From NCBI GenBank assembly GCA_028686135.1, contig JAQUCP010000001.1, positions 62,001 through 126,000 on the forward strand: a DNA stretch of 64,000 bases, written 5' to 3'. The notes below the pieces were generated by a model, which searched no databases, was not told where the DNA came from, and saw only the letters and a list, made by a program, of their open reading frames with translations. The position numbers were made by a program, and so were the translations under genes. Below, one piece after another: positions 10,801 to 19,672 of this stretch. Numbering within the stretch: position 1 is the first letter of the stretch; every line of letters starts with the position of its first letter. Source of the DNA: UBA12481 sp012523435. GTDB taxonomy: Bacteria > Bacteroidota > Bacteroidia > Bacteroidales > UBA12481.

Positions 10801-11600
10801 GGAATCAGCCGGAGGAGGAATAAATCTCCCAAGAGGGCGAGCAACCACCAATTAACTTCTTTCAACCGGTATCCCAGCATCAACAGATCGCGCAACAAGA
10901 GTAAAAGTGCCAGAAACACAAGCACATACAGACTTAGGACAATCCAGTGTAAAACACCCCTGGCCTCAACTGGTTCAACCTGTACAATGGAGAACAGGTA
11001 CTTCCCATCCGGATCATTGATCCTGATAGAACCCGGAATCGGCGGCAAACTAATCTCCCAGGTGGATGGGATCCTTTTCCCGATAAGAAAGGCATCGCTG
11101 ACAAACTGGTTATTATAAGGGAAGAACTTTTTTAGGAAGACAAAACCTACCAGCCGATGATGGCCAAAAAGCTCAACCCGGGTAAAAACGCAGGAATTCG
11201 GTAAATGATAGACCTGCCCTGAATTGATACGGATCAAGTCGGGCGCATTAACCACTTGGGAATGGTCCGACCAAAACACGAGAGAGTCATTCTGTAGCAG
11301 AAAAAAAGCCAGGCCATCATCAGCCAGCACAATCCGGTCGATGAAATCCTCATCTTTTTCCAGGGTGCCAGGCCATCCAACCTCCTCAACCAGTTGCCGG
11401 ATCTCCAGCATACGTTTGTCTAACCGGTCAATCTTCCGGTGAAGATCTCTTTCAGTTTTTTCGGGACTTATCCTGACCTGGTTTTTCTTATGGGCAATTG
11501 GCTCAAGAGCAAGAGCCACAGCCATGAAAACTATAGCTACCCAGAGAAACCGCAACGCTTTGAATAGGTCGCGAAGGCTCAAATTCTGGTTTTGGATCAT
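7836..11600 (-). CDS. NtrY-like membrane sensor histidine kinase
   Basis: About 1254 residues, very long for a kinase. The N-terminal half has one helix, a periplasmic segment, then a block of several helices (about residues 220-480). A large extracytoplasmic sensor region follows, then another helix pair flanking a periplasmic domain, HAMP (VTRPLRLLKEKLAG), the dimerisation/phosphoacceptor helix ARQIAHEIKNPLTPMK with His1038, the N box FNNLIRNAIQA, and ATP-binding boxes DNGAGIP and GMGLGLAI. It should autophosphorylate in response to an envelope signal. No response regulator is adjacent. The ATG at 11600 is preferred to a TTG three codons upstream. Convergent overlap of 11 bases with the lipoprotein gene. 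Confidence 0.88.
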   Translation of the reverse strand: MIQNQNLSLRDLFKALRFLWVAIVFMAVALALEPIAHKKNQVRISPEKTERDLHRKIDRLDKRMLEIRQLVEEVGWPGTLEKDEDFIDRIVLADDGLAFFLLQNDSLVFWSDHSQVVNAPDLIRINSGQVYHLPNSCVFTRVELFGHHRLVGFVFLKKFFPYNNQFVSDAFLIGKRIPSTWEISLPPIPGSIRINDPDGKYLFSIVQVEPVEARGVLHWIVLSLYVLVFLALLLLLRDLLMLGYRLKEVNWWLLALLGDLFLLRLIPGYFRVPRCLFELDLFTPFQNGLFFLESRGDVLFTVVLILFFAYWFFKLFRLFPRSGGGIAQQQQPRTIQSLAMIGWFISILLFFFSDWLVRYINDQRPDLLEIHRVLSVEIGEVLDIFLVIAAQAASLLVLYAVVDRIRERLNFRQALLGFILMVALLFGLSRSLGFPVGVETLIFLILAGMVILCFRYVSARKLSHAFIITLLVLMSAYQVIRIDQANRVQSVILQERIVEELSNERDPIAEMLLNQYEPEIRTDSVLREMVIDPEVPQMEIASYLKSKYFGLYWNRYEIQPLICDQGSQVLIQPDLILVPCLEHFITQVKGRFGIPLNGTEGFYFLDNFDGLIDYLGLFRFYQEDSTYATHLIINIDSRLVTQELGYPELLITGPISRDSLKSLFSYAKYHRGFLQSTTGEYNYSFTSDMYPSRLGEKVLFHSDGYEHMIYRMDEENEMIISRPAFRLIDYLIAFSYLFVFLFLTWHLARLIWALFNRFRFPEMVLKQRIQFSMVLVLIVSFLVIGGGMTFYVIGQYNHSTRRLIEDKTGTLLTDIQYKLNMHDSLSRDWSDQNYRSLDELLIKFSYVFNTDINLFAPDGNLLASSRPEIFEFNLVGGWMNPLAFNVMHNLGKPSFIHQESIEGLGFLSSYIPIFNQNDRLIAYLNLPYFSKQSQIRNEVSTIVVAMLNVYLVVILFGISLAVLIANQVTRPLRLLKEKLAGLRLGRRNQPIEYRRSDEIGQLVNEYNRMVAELQESANKLARSEREMAWREMARQIAHEIKNPLTPMKLSVQHLRRAWKDEAPNLGDHIDRVTRTLIDQIDNLSAIAIEFSRFAKMPGANFEKIDLVSKIPSIMALYEESCQILFDPAKGLPPEVWVLVDKEQLLQVFNNLIRNAIQAVPDGAEPKITIALGLEEDRAIIRVTDNGAGIPEELQSKMFEPNFTTKSSGMGLGLAISKRIVEGSGGEISFDTTPGRGTTFEISLPLYREEEPSTR

Positions 11601-11687
11601 CGACGACAAGAGTTGGAAGAGCGAGTTTTAAGTTACAATTTCCGCGCCAATATTTATTTCTTTATACATTTGATTGAAATAACACGT

Positions 11688-12530
11688 ATGAAATCTTACC
11701 ACGTAGATGATTTTATCCAGGCAGCCCTGATTGAGGATATCCGGGAAGGAGACCACACTACTCTGGCCTGTATTCCCGAAGAAGCAAGCGGATCAGCGGT
11801 TTTGCTGATCAAACAGGCAGGAATCCTGGCAGGCATTCGGATGGCCGAGAGGGTATTTCACCTATTCGATCCAACACTCGCCGTGAAGGTAATGATTCCG
11901 GATGGCAGCCACATTCAGGTTGGCGATCAAGCACTCCGGGTAACTGGCAGCCAGAGAAGTATTCTGCAAACCGAACGACTTGTGCTGAATATTCTGCAAC
12001 GGATGAGTGGTATTGCCACCCGTACAGCAGAATATGTTGATCAGATCAAAGGCACGGAAGCCCGGATTCTGGATACCCGGAAAACCACCCCGAATTTTCG
12101 TCTCTTCGAGAAAGAGGCGGTCAGGATCGGCGGAGGGTTTAACCATCGCCATGGTCTGTATGACATGATCCTCATCAAGGATAATCATATTGATTTTGCC
12201 GGCGGAATCCCCCAAGCCATTGAAAGGACCACTAATTATCTGAAATCCAAACAATTAAACTTAATGATTGAAGTAGAGGCCAGAAACCTGGAGGAGGTCG
12301 GGCAGATTCTAACCACTGGGCAGGTACATCGGATTCTCCTCGACAACTTCACGCCGGAACAGACGCGGCAGGCGGTGGAGATTATTGATGGAAGAGTGGA
12401 AACTGAATCCTCAGGAGGGATCACCTTGAAAAACATTCGGGATTATGCCTTAACCGGGGTCAATTATATTTCCATCGGGGCATTAACCCACCAGGTTAAA
12501 AGCCTGGACATGAGTCTAAAAGCAGAATGA
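11688..12530 (+). CDS. nadC: Nicotinate-nucleotide pyrophosphorylase (carboxylating) NadC
   Basis: A 280-residue quinolinate phosphoribosyltransferase. Motifs include EDIREGDHTT near the N-terminus, the PRPP/quinolinate-binding LDTRKTTPNFR, GGGFNHRHGL and the beta-barrel segments LIEVEARNLEEV and SSGGITLKNI. It converts quinolinate and PRPP to nicotinate mononucleotide in de novo NAD synthesis. The frame stays open upstream to 11592, but the ATG at 11688 gives the usual family length and begins where the conserved domain begins, so it is chosen. The 3' end overlaps the next start by 4 bases (ATGA), indicating translational coupling to the YihY gene. Confidence 0.93.
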   Translation: MKSYHVDDFIQAALIEDIREGDHTTLACIPEEASGSAVLLIKQAGILAGIRMAERVFHLFDPTLAVKVMIPDGSHIQVGDQALRVTGSQRSILQTERLVLNILQRMSGIATRTAEYVDQIKGTEARILDTRKTTPNFRLFEKEAVRIGGGFNHRHGLYDMILIKDNHIDFAGGIPQAIERTTNYLKSKQLNLMIEVEARNLEEVGQILTTGQVHRILLDNFTPEQTRQAVEIIDGRVETESSGGITLKNIRDYALTGVNYISIGALTHQVKSLDMSLKAE

Positions 12531-13462
12531 TCACCATAATGGCCTGGTTAAAAAAAGTATGGCAGTCAATCATTGAAGCCACCTTGTGGATTGGTCGAAC
12601 TAAGCTACCCGGATTTGACGGTTTGACCCTGGCTGAGGTTGCAAGCTTTTTTATTAACGGGATTAAAAACGGGACCCTGAATATACGGGCCTCTGCCGTA
12701 GCATACAGCTTTTTTCTGGCTGTTTTCCCCGCGATCATCGTCCTCTTTACCCTAATTCCATATATTCCGATTGAGAATTTTCAGGAGGAGCTGTTCAAAG
12801 TTATTCATGATCTGGTTCCGGAAAACGTCTTTCTGGCTATCCAGGATACGGTGCGGGAGATCATCATGAAGAAGAGAAATGATTTGCTCTCTTTTGGTTT
12901 TATCCTGGCCTTTTTCTTCGCATCAGGTGGAATTGCGGCTCTAATCAACAGCTTCAACGCCAGCTATCATAACTTTGACAACCGATCCTGGATAAACCGG
13001 CAACTAATCTCAATCATTCTGGTGCTGCTATTTTGCGTGCTGATCTCCATCGCAATTGCTCTGGTCATCTTTTCTGGGATGGTTATCAACTTCCTTAAGT
13101 CCAAGGAGATTCTAACAAACCCACTACTCATCGCCATACTGATGAATGGGAAATGGCTGATCATCCTCACATTCACCTTTTTCAGCATATCTTTTCTATA
13201 CTACCTTGCCCCCGCCAAGCGGCACATCTTTCGCTTCATCTCAGCAGGCAGTACCTTTGCCTCCCTATTCATCATACTCACCTCCGTGGGATTCTCAGCT
13301 TACATCAATAATTTTGGGCAATACAACAAGTTCTACGGGTCAATCGGAACCCTGATCGGCTTTCTGATCTGGCTATTTGTGAATTCGCTTGTTCTGTTGA
13401 TTGGCTTTGAGATCAACGCCAGTATTCATAATGCCCGACAACAGCACCTGGAACAGCCATAA
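12527..13462 (+). CDS. YihY/BrkB family inner-membrane protein
   Basis: A 311-residue integral membrane protein with about six helices. Typical YihY/BrkB features are the N-terminal NIRASAVAYSFFLAVFPAIIVLFTLIP block, the EIIMKKRNDLLSFGFILAFFFASGG helix, and the C-terminal GSIGTLIGFLIWLFVNSLVLLIGFEINA helix ending in a conserved E-I-N-A. The family is sometimes mislabelled ribonuclease BN; its function is unsettled. Translation probably starts at 12527, overlapping the nadC stop, with a second ATG four codons later (12539). Confidence 0.85.
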   Translation: MITIMAWLKKVWQSIIEATLWIGRTKLPGFDGLTLAEVASFFINGIKNGTLNIRASAVAYSFFLAVFPAIIVLFTLIPYIPIENFQEELFKVIHDLVPENVFLAIQDTVREIIMKKRNDLLSFGFILAFFFASGGIAALINSFNASYHNFDNRSWINRQLISIILVLLFCVLISIAIALVIFSGMVINFLKSKEILTNPLLIAILMNGKWLIILTFTFFSISFLYYLAPAKRHIFRFISAGSTFASLFIILTSVGFSAYINNFGQYNKFYGSIGTLIGFLIWLFVNSLVLLIGFEINASIHNARQQHLEQP

Positions 13463-13480
13463 CATCTTGTCCGGAAACAC

Positions 13481-14983
13481 TTACATGTGATGTAAGTAGC
13501 GGTAAACCAGTTTCCTGATCTCATCCGTCTTCCCGTATATCCGTTCACTCAGATCACGATCATCATACGAACGGAGCTTTCGGATGAAACTATCGATGGT
13601 ACTTGGCGGGAAAACCCCGTCACGCTCAAATGCCTCCCGGTGCTTTTCCAAAACATCAGCCGAAGCGGCACAGCTCTCAGGCAATTTGTCCAGGCTATCC
13701 AATTTGGCTTTGTTTTCGGGCTTAAAGATATTTACGCCAACATACAGTCTGTCAGCTAGTTCCAGCGCATCTGGTCTTTCAAGGCCATGCAAGGCTGCAA
13801 CCAGCATCCCGGCTAACAGATGATACAAATCGGCCGATCCGTCTGGGCTTCTCAATTCAACAGTCTGCTTCCCGCCAACTTTATCCGAAGTTTGAGGCTC
13901 CTGAGGATTGGCATCTCGTGCCATATCGTTATCACTCAGCCAACCCAAAGGCACTCTGACTAAGACAGAACGGTTGCGATCACCCCAACAAATATTGGTA
14001 GGAGCTTCCTGATGAGGAACCAGTCTCAGGTAAGAGGTAGGGATAGTGTTCCCGAAAGCAGTTAGCGGAGCCGCCAGTTCCATCATACCAGCAATGAGTT
14101 TTTTGGCTACATCACTCAGCTTGTTATTCTCAATCATCGCATTGCGACCATCCTTTTCGAGGTACATATGGACATGCAACCCGGAACCTGCCTTACCCAC
14201 TGTGATTTTTGGAGCAAAGCTGACATTAACCCGGTACTTGTTGCCCAATTCCCGCAAAATCCATTTACCTAAAATAAGCTGATCAACAGCACTTTCGGGA
14301 TCGACTGGCAGGAATTCAATTTCATGCTGCTCAAAACTTTCTGCATCCGTGCTGAAATTGCCTACTTCACTATGGCTGTATTTAATCTTTCCACCACACC
14401 GGGCTATCAACTCCATCGCCTCCAAACGGACGAACTCATAATTACTGAAAGGGGTACTTAAGTGGTAACCCTTTTGATCTTCAGCAGTGTACATCTCTTT
14501 CTTTTCACCCTGAACATAATATTCCAGTTCGCCCATCGCCTTGAACTTATAGCCGGTACGCTCGGTAAAAAGTCGGTTGGCTTTGCGTAATATATACTCC
14601 GGTGCGGTCTCCAGCGGTTTACCTTCACTGGTATAAAATGAGCAGAGAAGATCAAGCGTCGGGCGCTCCTGGAAGGGATTTAAAAAGGCGGTTGAATAAC
14701 GGGGAACCACATATAAATCACTTGATCCGGCCTCAATGTACGAGAAGAGGCTGCTTCCATCAACACGTTCACCACTGGAGAGCACGGCATCAGCATACTC
14801 CAGGCTGTGCAAAACAAAATTCAGCACCTTGAGCTTCCCGTCTTCTGCAACATAACGGAAGTTCATCATCTTGATCTCATTGCCGGAAATAAACCGGAGC
14901 AAGTCCTGACGCGTAAAGTCAGACGCTGGTTTCCCCAAATAACGCTCTAAGGGGTTCGAACTGTAAGAATAAGGATTATCCAT
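13481..14983 (-). CDS. Glutamine synthetase family protein
   Basis: A 500-residue protein with the glutamine synthetase beta-grasp (VDGSSLFSYIEAGSSDLYVV) and catalytic-domain signatures: the glutamate-rich strand GELEYYV, SEVGNFSTDAE, the ATP/ammonia loop GSGLHVHMYL, NRSVLVRVPLGW and VELRSPDGSADLYHL. All catalytic segments are recognisable, so glutamine formation from glutamate, ammonia and ATP is likely. The Tyr adenylylation motif of enteric GSI was not found. The N-terminal 70 residues vary from classical GlnA, so a gamma-glutamyl-amine ligase relative is possible. It lies 39 bases downstream of valS. Confidence 0.82.
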   Translation of the reverse strand: MDNPYSYSSNPLERYLGKPASDFTRQDLLRFISGNEIKMMNFRYVAEDGKLKVLNFVLHSLEYADAVLSSGERVDGSSLFSYIEAGSSDLYVVPRYSTAFLNPFQERPTLDLLCSFYTSEGKPLETAPEYILRKANRLFTERTGYKFKAMGELEYYVQGEKKEMYTAEDQKGYHLSTPFSNYEFVRLEAMELIARCGGKIKYSHSEVGNFSTDAESFEQHEIEFLPVDPESAVDQLILGKWILRELGNKYRVNVSFAPKITVGKAGSGLHVHMYLEKDGRNAMIENNKLSDVAKKLIAGMMELAAPLTAFGNTIPTSYLRLVPHQEAPTNICWGDRNRSVLVRVPLGWLSDNDMARDANPQEPQTSDKVGGKQTVELRSPDGSADLYHLLAGMLVAALHGLERPDALELADRLYVGVNIFKPENKAKLDSLDKLPESCAASADVLEKHREAFERDGVFPPSTIDSFIRKLRSYDDRDLSERIYGKTDEIRKLVYRYLHHM

Positions 14984-15022
14984 TTCAATCTTTTTTAATT
15001 AACCATTCAGTCTTCAATCAAG

Positions 15023-17677
15023 CTACCTCTCTTCAGCACCTAACAACCGCTCCAGGGTATCGGTCAATGCCGTCAGTTTGGCGTTGGCATCAGCCCACTT
15101 CTTTTTCTCAAGATCAACCACTTGCGGAGAAGCATGACTTAAAAATCGGTCATTGGCCAGCTTTTTTTCTACCGATTGTAAAAATCCACGGGTGTAGTCA
15201 ATCTCCTTCCTGATTCTGGCAAGCTCTTCTTCTACATCCACCGGCTGATCAAATGGTACAAAGTACTCGATCGACCGGATAATCTGACTAGAACACCCCT
15301 CAGGCTGCGTGCCGTTGATAGCTATCTTATTAATATTTAGTAACTTAATTAATAATGGATCTAGGGTTGGGTCATAAGTGGTTTGATGGGCAACCACATG
15401 AAGAGAAAGGCTTGTTTTGGGGGAGATGTTTTTCTCGGCTCTGACCGACCGGATGAATACGGCCACCTCTTTCAATTGGTCGTAACGGACAATCCATGCT
15501 TCATCAACCGGCTTTGGATCAGGAAGTTGCGCTATCATGATCGAGTCACCGGGTTTGCGTTCTCCGATATGTTGCCATATTTCCTCAGTGATGAACGGCA
15601 TAAATGGATGTAGCAGGAGCATCATTTTCTCGAAAAAACTCTTTGCTTCGGCCATGGTAATCGGATCAACTGGCTCCCCAAAGCCTGGCTTGATCATTTC
15701 AAGATACCAGGACGAAAAATCATCCCAGAAGAGCTTGTAAACGGTCATCAAAGCATCAGACAAGCGATATTTCCCGAAATGATCCTCAAGAATCGATATG
15801 TCCTGATTTAATCGGGCAGAAAACAGGCTTGCAGCCAGTTTTGAGGTTTCGGGCTGCTCCCGTTTTGGATCCACTCTCCACCCCGACACCAGCCTGAAGG
15901 CGTTCCAGATCTTATTGCCAAAATTCCGCCCCTGCTCAGTGAGGGAGTTGTCAAACAAGAGATCATTCCCTGCGGGTGAACAGAGCAGCATCCCTACCCT
16001 GACTCCATCCGCTCCGTATTTGGCTATCAGCTCAAGCGGTTCAGGAGAGTTCCCGAGCGATTTCGACATCTTCCGGCGCTGACCATCTCGAACAATCCCA
16101 GTAAGGTAAACATTACGGAACGGCTTCTCTCCCATAAATTCGTGCCCCGCAATGATCATCCGGGCAACCCAGAAGAACAGAATCTCCGGAGCAGTGATCA
16201 GATCATTGGTAGGATAATAATACTTGATATCGGGATTATCGGGATTCCGGATTCCATCAAAGACCGAAATTGGCCATAACCAGGAGGAAAACCAGGTATC
16301 AAGCACATCCTCATCCTGCGTGAGATCGTCAAGGAGCAATCCTTCATTACCGGTTATTTCTCTGGCTTCTGCCAAAGCCAGTTCCTCATTAAAGGAAACC
16401 ACCACCTGTCCATCAGGAAGATACCAAGCCGGAATCCGGTGGCCCCACCATAGCTGACGCGAAATGCACCAGTCTTTGATGTTCTCCATCCAATGACGGT
16501 AAGTATTTTTAAACTTGGCGGGGATGAGCTGAACGTCATCATTCATGACACAATCAAGGGCCGGGCCGGCCAGCTCTTGCATCCGCATAAACCACTGGCG
16601 CGATAATTTCGGCTCGATCACCGCATCGGTACGTTCCGAATAACCAACCTTATTACGATAATCCTCTACCTTCACAAGGAAACCTTCCTTCTCCAGCAAC
16701 TCAACCGCCAGTTTCCGTGCTTTGAATCGGTCAATCCCGATAAAAAGGCCGGCTTTTTCACTCAACGTGCCGTCATCATTAAAAATATCAATGATCTCCA
16801 ACTGGTGGTCAAGGCCAATGCGGTAATCATTCTCATCATGAGCCGGAGTGATTTTCAAAGCTCCGGTACCAAATTCCATATCTACGTAAGGATCAAAAAT
16901 CACAGGAACCTCACGGTTAACCATGGGCACAACAACATGGCATCCCTTCAAATGCTCATATCGAGGATCAGCAGGATTAACACAGACAGCAGTATCTCCC
17001 AGAATAGTCTCTGGCCTGGTAGTGGCAATGGTTACATAGTCACCCTCCCGACCAACAATCGAATATCTGACATAATAGAGCTTCGAATTAACTTCTTTAT
17101 AGTTCACCTCCTCATCAGAGATGGCTGTTTTGGCTTGGGGATCCCAGTTTACCATCCTGATCCCCCGGTAGATATAACCACTGCGATACAAATCGACAAA
17201 CACCGCGATCACACTCTCCGATAGAGCTGGATCCATCGTGAAACAGGTCCGGTCCCAATCACACGATGCCCCTAGCTTTTTCAGCTGCTCCAGAATGATC
17301 CCACCGTGCTTGTGCGTCCATTCCCAGGCGTGCTCCATAAACTCCTCCCTCGAAAGGTCGGATTTTTTAATCCCCTGCTCCCTGAGCTTAGCCACTACCC
17401 TCGCCTCCGTTGCAATGGAAGCATGATCAGTCCCCGGCAGCCAACAGGCATTCTTCCCCTTCATGCGAGCCCTCCTGACCAAAATATCCTGAATGGTGTT
17501 ATTCAACATATGCCCCATATGTAATACCCCCGTCACATTGGGAGGCGGAATCACAATGGTGTAAGGCTCCCGCTCATCAGGAACCGAGCGAAAAAATTCA
17601 TGCTCCATCCAGTAGGCATACCATTTATCCTCCGTTTTGGAAGGATCATATTTGGTAGGGATTTCTAAGGTACTCAT
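15023..17677 (-). CDS. valS: Valyl-tRNA synthetase
   Basis: An 884-residue class I synthetase. The HIGH signature appears as HMGHML near residue 53 and the KMSKS loop as KMSKSLGNSP. The editing (CP1) domain includes TTRPETILGDTAVCVNP, and the tRNA-binding and C-terminal coiled-coil arm (about residues 820-884) are present. It charges tRNA-Val and edits threonine mischarges. Length and domain order are complete. The ATG is at 17677; upstream is an AT-rich 140-base divergent region shared with the DUF1573 gene. Confidence 0.96.
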   Translation of the reverse strand: MSTLEIPTKYDPSKTEDKWYAYWMEHEFFRSVPDEREPYTIVIPPPNVTGVLHMGHMLNNTIQDILVRRARMKGKNACWLPGTDHASIATEARVVAKLREQGIKKSDLSREEFMEHAWEWTHKHGGIILEQLKKLGASCDWDRTCFTMDPALSESVIAVFVDLYRSGYIYRGIRMVNWDPQAKTAISDEEVNYKEVNSKLYYVRYSIVGREGDYVTIATTRPETILGDTAVCVNPADPRYEHLKGCHVVVPMVNREVPVIFDPYVDMEFGTGALKITPAHDENDYRIGLDHQLEIIDIFNDDGTLSEKAGLFIGIDRFKARKLAVELLEKEGFLVKVEDYRNKVGYSERTDAVIEPKLSRQWFMRMQELAGPALDCVMNDDVQLIPAKFKNTYRHWMENIKDWCISRQLWWGHRIPAWYLPDGQVVVSFNEELALAEAREITGNEGLLLDDLTQDEDVLDTWFSSWLWPISVFDGIRNPDNPDIKYYYPTNDLITAPEILFFWVARMIIAGHEFMGEKPFRNVYLTGIVRDGQRRKMSKSLGNSPEPLELIAKYGADGVRVGMLLCSPAGNDLLFDNSLTEQGRNFGNKIWNAFRLVSGWRVDPKREQPETSKLAASLFSARLNQDISILEDHFGKYRLSDALMTVYKLFWDDFSSWYLEMIKPGFGEPVDPITMAEAKSFFEKMMLLLHPFMPFITEEIWQHIGERKPGDSIMIAQLPDPKPVDEAWIVRYDQLKEVAVFIRSVRAEKNISPKTSLSLHVVAHQTTYDPTLDPLLIKLLNINKIAINGTQPEGCSSQIIRSIEYFVPFDQPVDVEEELARIRKEIDYTRGFLQSVEKKLANDRFLSHASPQVVDLEKKKWADANAKLTALTDTLERLLGAEER

Positions 17678-17785
17678 TTAAAATAAATTATAAATTACCG
17701 CCTAACTGACGAAAATTGACGTAAAAGTAGCAACAATCCCCGATAAAATAATCATTTAAAGCTGGCGTTATTCTTGTGTTTGTTG

Positions 17786-17793
17786 TAATTTTG
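17786..17793 (+). promoter_or_regulatory. Putative -7 box for the DUF1573 gene
   Basis: TAATTTTG fits TAnnTTTG and ends 29 bases before the ATG at 17823. The expected -33 position reads TGG rather than TTG, so confidence is moderate. Confidence 0.45.
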
Positions 17794-17822
17794 CAGATTG
17801 TTTTAAAATAAACTTTTTGATT

Positions 17823-18437
17823 ATGAATAGGATACTTCTGATAACCCTGGGAATGATCCTGATAGCCGGGAATATCTTCGCTCAGGCGAAGAAAGAGAAG
17901 GATGAAATGGTGTTCGAAAAAACCGTAAACGGTGAAACAAAACATGATTTTGGATCCATTGTGTATGACGCAGACGGATCTGTTGATTTTGTTTTCACAA
18001 ACGAGGGATCCAAACCTTTAGTGATCACCAATGTCACCTCCACCTGCGGCTGCACGGTGCCAACATGGCCCAAAGAGCCGATTGAGCCAGGTGAACAGGG
18101 TACTATCAAAGTAGTTTATAACACCAAACTGCCCGGGACGTTCAATAAAACCATCGTTGTGTATTCCAACGCTAATAATTCGCCAATCCGTATCAGTGTT
18201 CTAGGTAAGGTTGGCCCAAGACCCGGCGGCAAAAAAGGTCAAAACGTAACCAACAACACGGATCACCCTATCCAGGTCGGGGCAAGCACTGGGAAAACAG
18301 GATCATCAGGCTCTGACTCAGGCCTTCCACCAGCCAAACAGAAGAAAAAAGAGCTTTACAAAACTGGCTTGACAGAAACCGGCAAAGCTGCTGCTACGAA
18401 GAATACAAAAGAGGGGCAGGCTGTCCGGATTAAATAA
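17823..18437 (+). CDS. DUF1573 exported protein
   Basis: A 204-residue secreted protein. A signal peptide (MNRILLITLGMILIAGNIFA) precedes one DUF1573 Ig-like domain carrying the family signature TNVTSTCGCTVP, with the conserved Cys-Gly-Cys, and the following beta strands GEQGTIKVVYNTK and GTFNKTIVVYSN. The last 70 residues are a low-complexity Gly/Ser/Lys tail. DUF1573 proteins are abundant in Bacteroidota and are thought to sit in the envelope; their role is unknown. The frame can be extended two codons to a TTG, but the ATG at 17823 gives the cleaner signal peptide. The aminotransferase follows after 18 bases. Confidence 0.82.
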   Translation: MNRILLITLGMILIAGNIFAQAKKEKDEMVFEKTVNGETKHDFGSIVYDADGSVDFVFTNEGSKPLVITNVTSTCGCTVPTWPKEPIEPGEQGTIKVVYNTKLPGTFNKTIVVYSNANNSPIRISVLGKVGPRPGGKKGQNVTNNTDHPIQVGASTGKTGSSGSDSGLPPAKQKKKELYKTGLTETGKAAATKNTKEGQAVRIK

Positions 18438-18455
18438 AAACTTAAAACACTCATT

Positions 18456-19652
18456 ATGCCTATTCTTAGTAAACGGGGGATTGAAATGCCCCCTTCACCC
18501 ATCCGAAAACTGGTTCCCTTCTCGGAAGCAGCCAAAAAGGAAGGAAGGAAGGTTTATCATCTAAACATTGGTCAGCCCGATATCCGGACTCCCCAAGTGG
18601 CCATCGATGCCATCCGAAATCTGGATAAAACAGTCCTGGAGTACTCCCATTCAGCCGGTTATGAATCATACCGACGTAAATTGGCCTCTTTTTACCAAGG
18701 ATTTGGTATTAATGTAGATTATTCTCAGATCATTGTCACCACAGGTGGTTCCGAAGCTATCCTCTTCACCCTGATGTCCACCATGGACCCAGGTGATGAA
18801 CTCATCATTCCAGAGCCTTTCTATGCCAATTACAACGGCTTTGCGGTAGCAGCTGGAATCAAAGTAGTTCCGGTAACTTCCCGTATCGAAGACGGATTTG
18901 CACTCCCTCCAATCGAAGCCTTCGAAAAACTTATAACTCCCCGGACAAAAGGGATCCTGATTTGCAACCCGAACAATCCGACCGGATACCTCTATTCTAA
19001 AGAAGAGCTTGAAAAACTGCGTACCATCGTGCTGAAACATAACCTTTACCTCTTTTCTGATGAGGTTTACCGTGAATTCTGCTATGATGGCGCCACACAC
19101 CATTCAGTCCTAAGCCTCGAAGGACTTGAAAATCACACTGTTCTATTCGACTCAGTTTCGAAACGGTTTAGCGCCTGCGGTATCCGCATTGGAGCAATCG
19201 TGTCACGCAACCAAGAACTGATGACCTCGGCCATGAAATTCGCCCAAGCTCGACTCAGCCCTCCAGGTCTTGGTCAAATCGCTGCCGAAGCCGCTCTCGA
19301 AACCCCGGCAACCTATTTCGATGAAGTGGTTACCGAATATATCGCACGCCGTAACTTCCTGGTCGATGGCCTGAACTCAATCCCCGGAGTCCTCTGCCCA
19401 AAACCTAAAGGCGCCTTCTATACAACAGTCAGACTCCCGGTCGACGATACCGAAAAGTTCGCCAAATGGCTGCTCACCGATTTTTCGCACGAAAATCAAA
19501 CCGTGATGCTGGCCCCGGCTTCCGGATTCTACGCTACCCCCGGCCTCGGAAAAGATGAGGTCAGGATCGCTTATGTCCTGAAACTCGAAGATCTTAAAAA
19601 TGCTTTGGAGTGCCTGCGTATTGCCCTATCAGTCTATCCCGGGCGGAAATAG
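18456..19652 (+). CDS. Pyridoxal-phosphate aminotransferase, class I/II
   Basis: A 398-residue fold-type I aminotransferase. Visible signatures are the N-terminal LNIGQPDIRTP, the PLP-phosphate region TTGGSEAILFT, CNPNNPTGYLYS, the SDEVYREF strand, the Schiff-base segment FDSVSKRFSACGIRIGA (the Lys in SVSK) and a C-terminal VRIAY near the carboxylate-binding region. It most resembles aspartate/aromatic aminotransferases of the subgroup I-gamma type, but the substrate cannot be read from sequence. It lies 18 bases downstream of the DUF1573 gene and may be co-transcribed with it. Confidence 0.88.
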   Translation: MPILSKRGIEMPPSPIRKLVPFSEAAKKEGRKVYHLNIGQPDIRTPQVAIDAIRNLDKTVLEYSHSAGYESYRRKLASFYQGFGINVDYSQIIVTTGGSEAILFTLMSTMDPGDELIIPEPFYANYNGFAVAAGIKVVPVTSRIEDGFALPPIEAFEKLITPRTKGILICNPNNPTGYLYSKEELEKLRTIVLKHNLYLFSDEVYREFCYDGATHHSVLSLEGLENHTVLFDSVSKRFSACGIRIGAIVSRNQELMTSAMKFAQARLSPPGLGQIAAEAALETPATYFDEVVTEYIARRNFLVDGLNSIPGVLCPKPKGAFYTTVRLPVDDTEKFAKWLLTDFSHENQTVMLAPASGFYATPGLGKDEVRIAYVLKLEDLKNALECLRIALSVYPGRK

Positions 19653-19672
19653 TCAATAGCTACCACCTCTGT

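Noticed and set aside
11592..11687. Upstream extension of nadC
   Set aside because: The extra 32 residues lie outside the NadC domain and overlap the divergent kinase start; the ATG at 11688 fits the family length.
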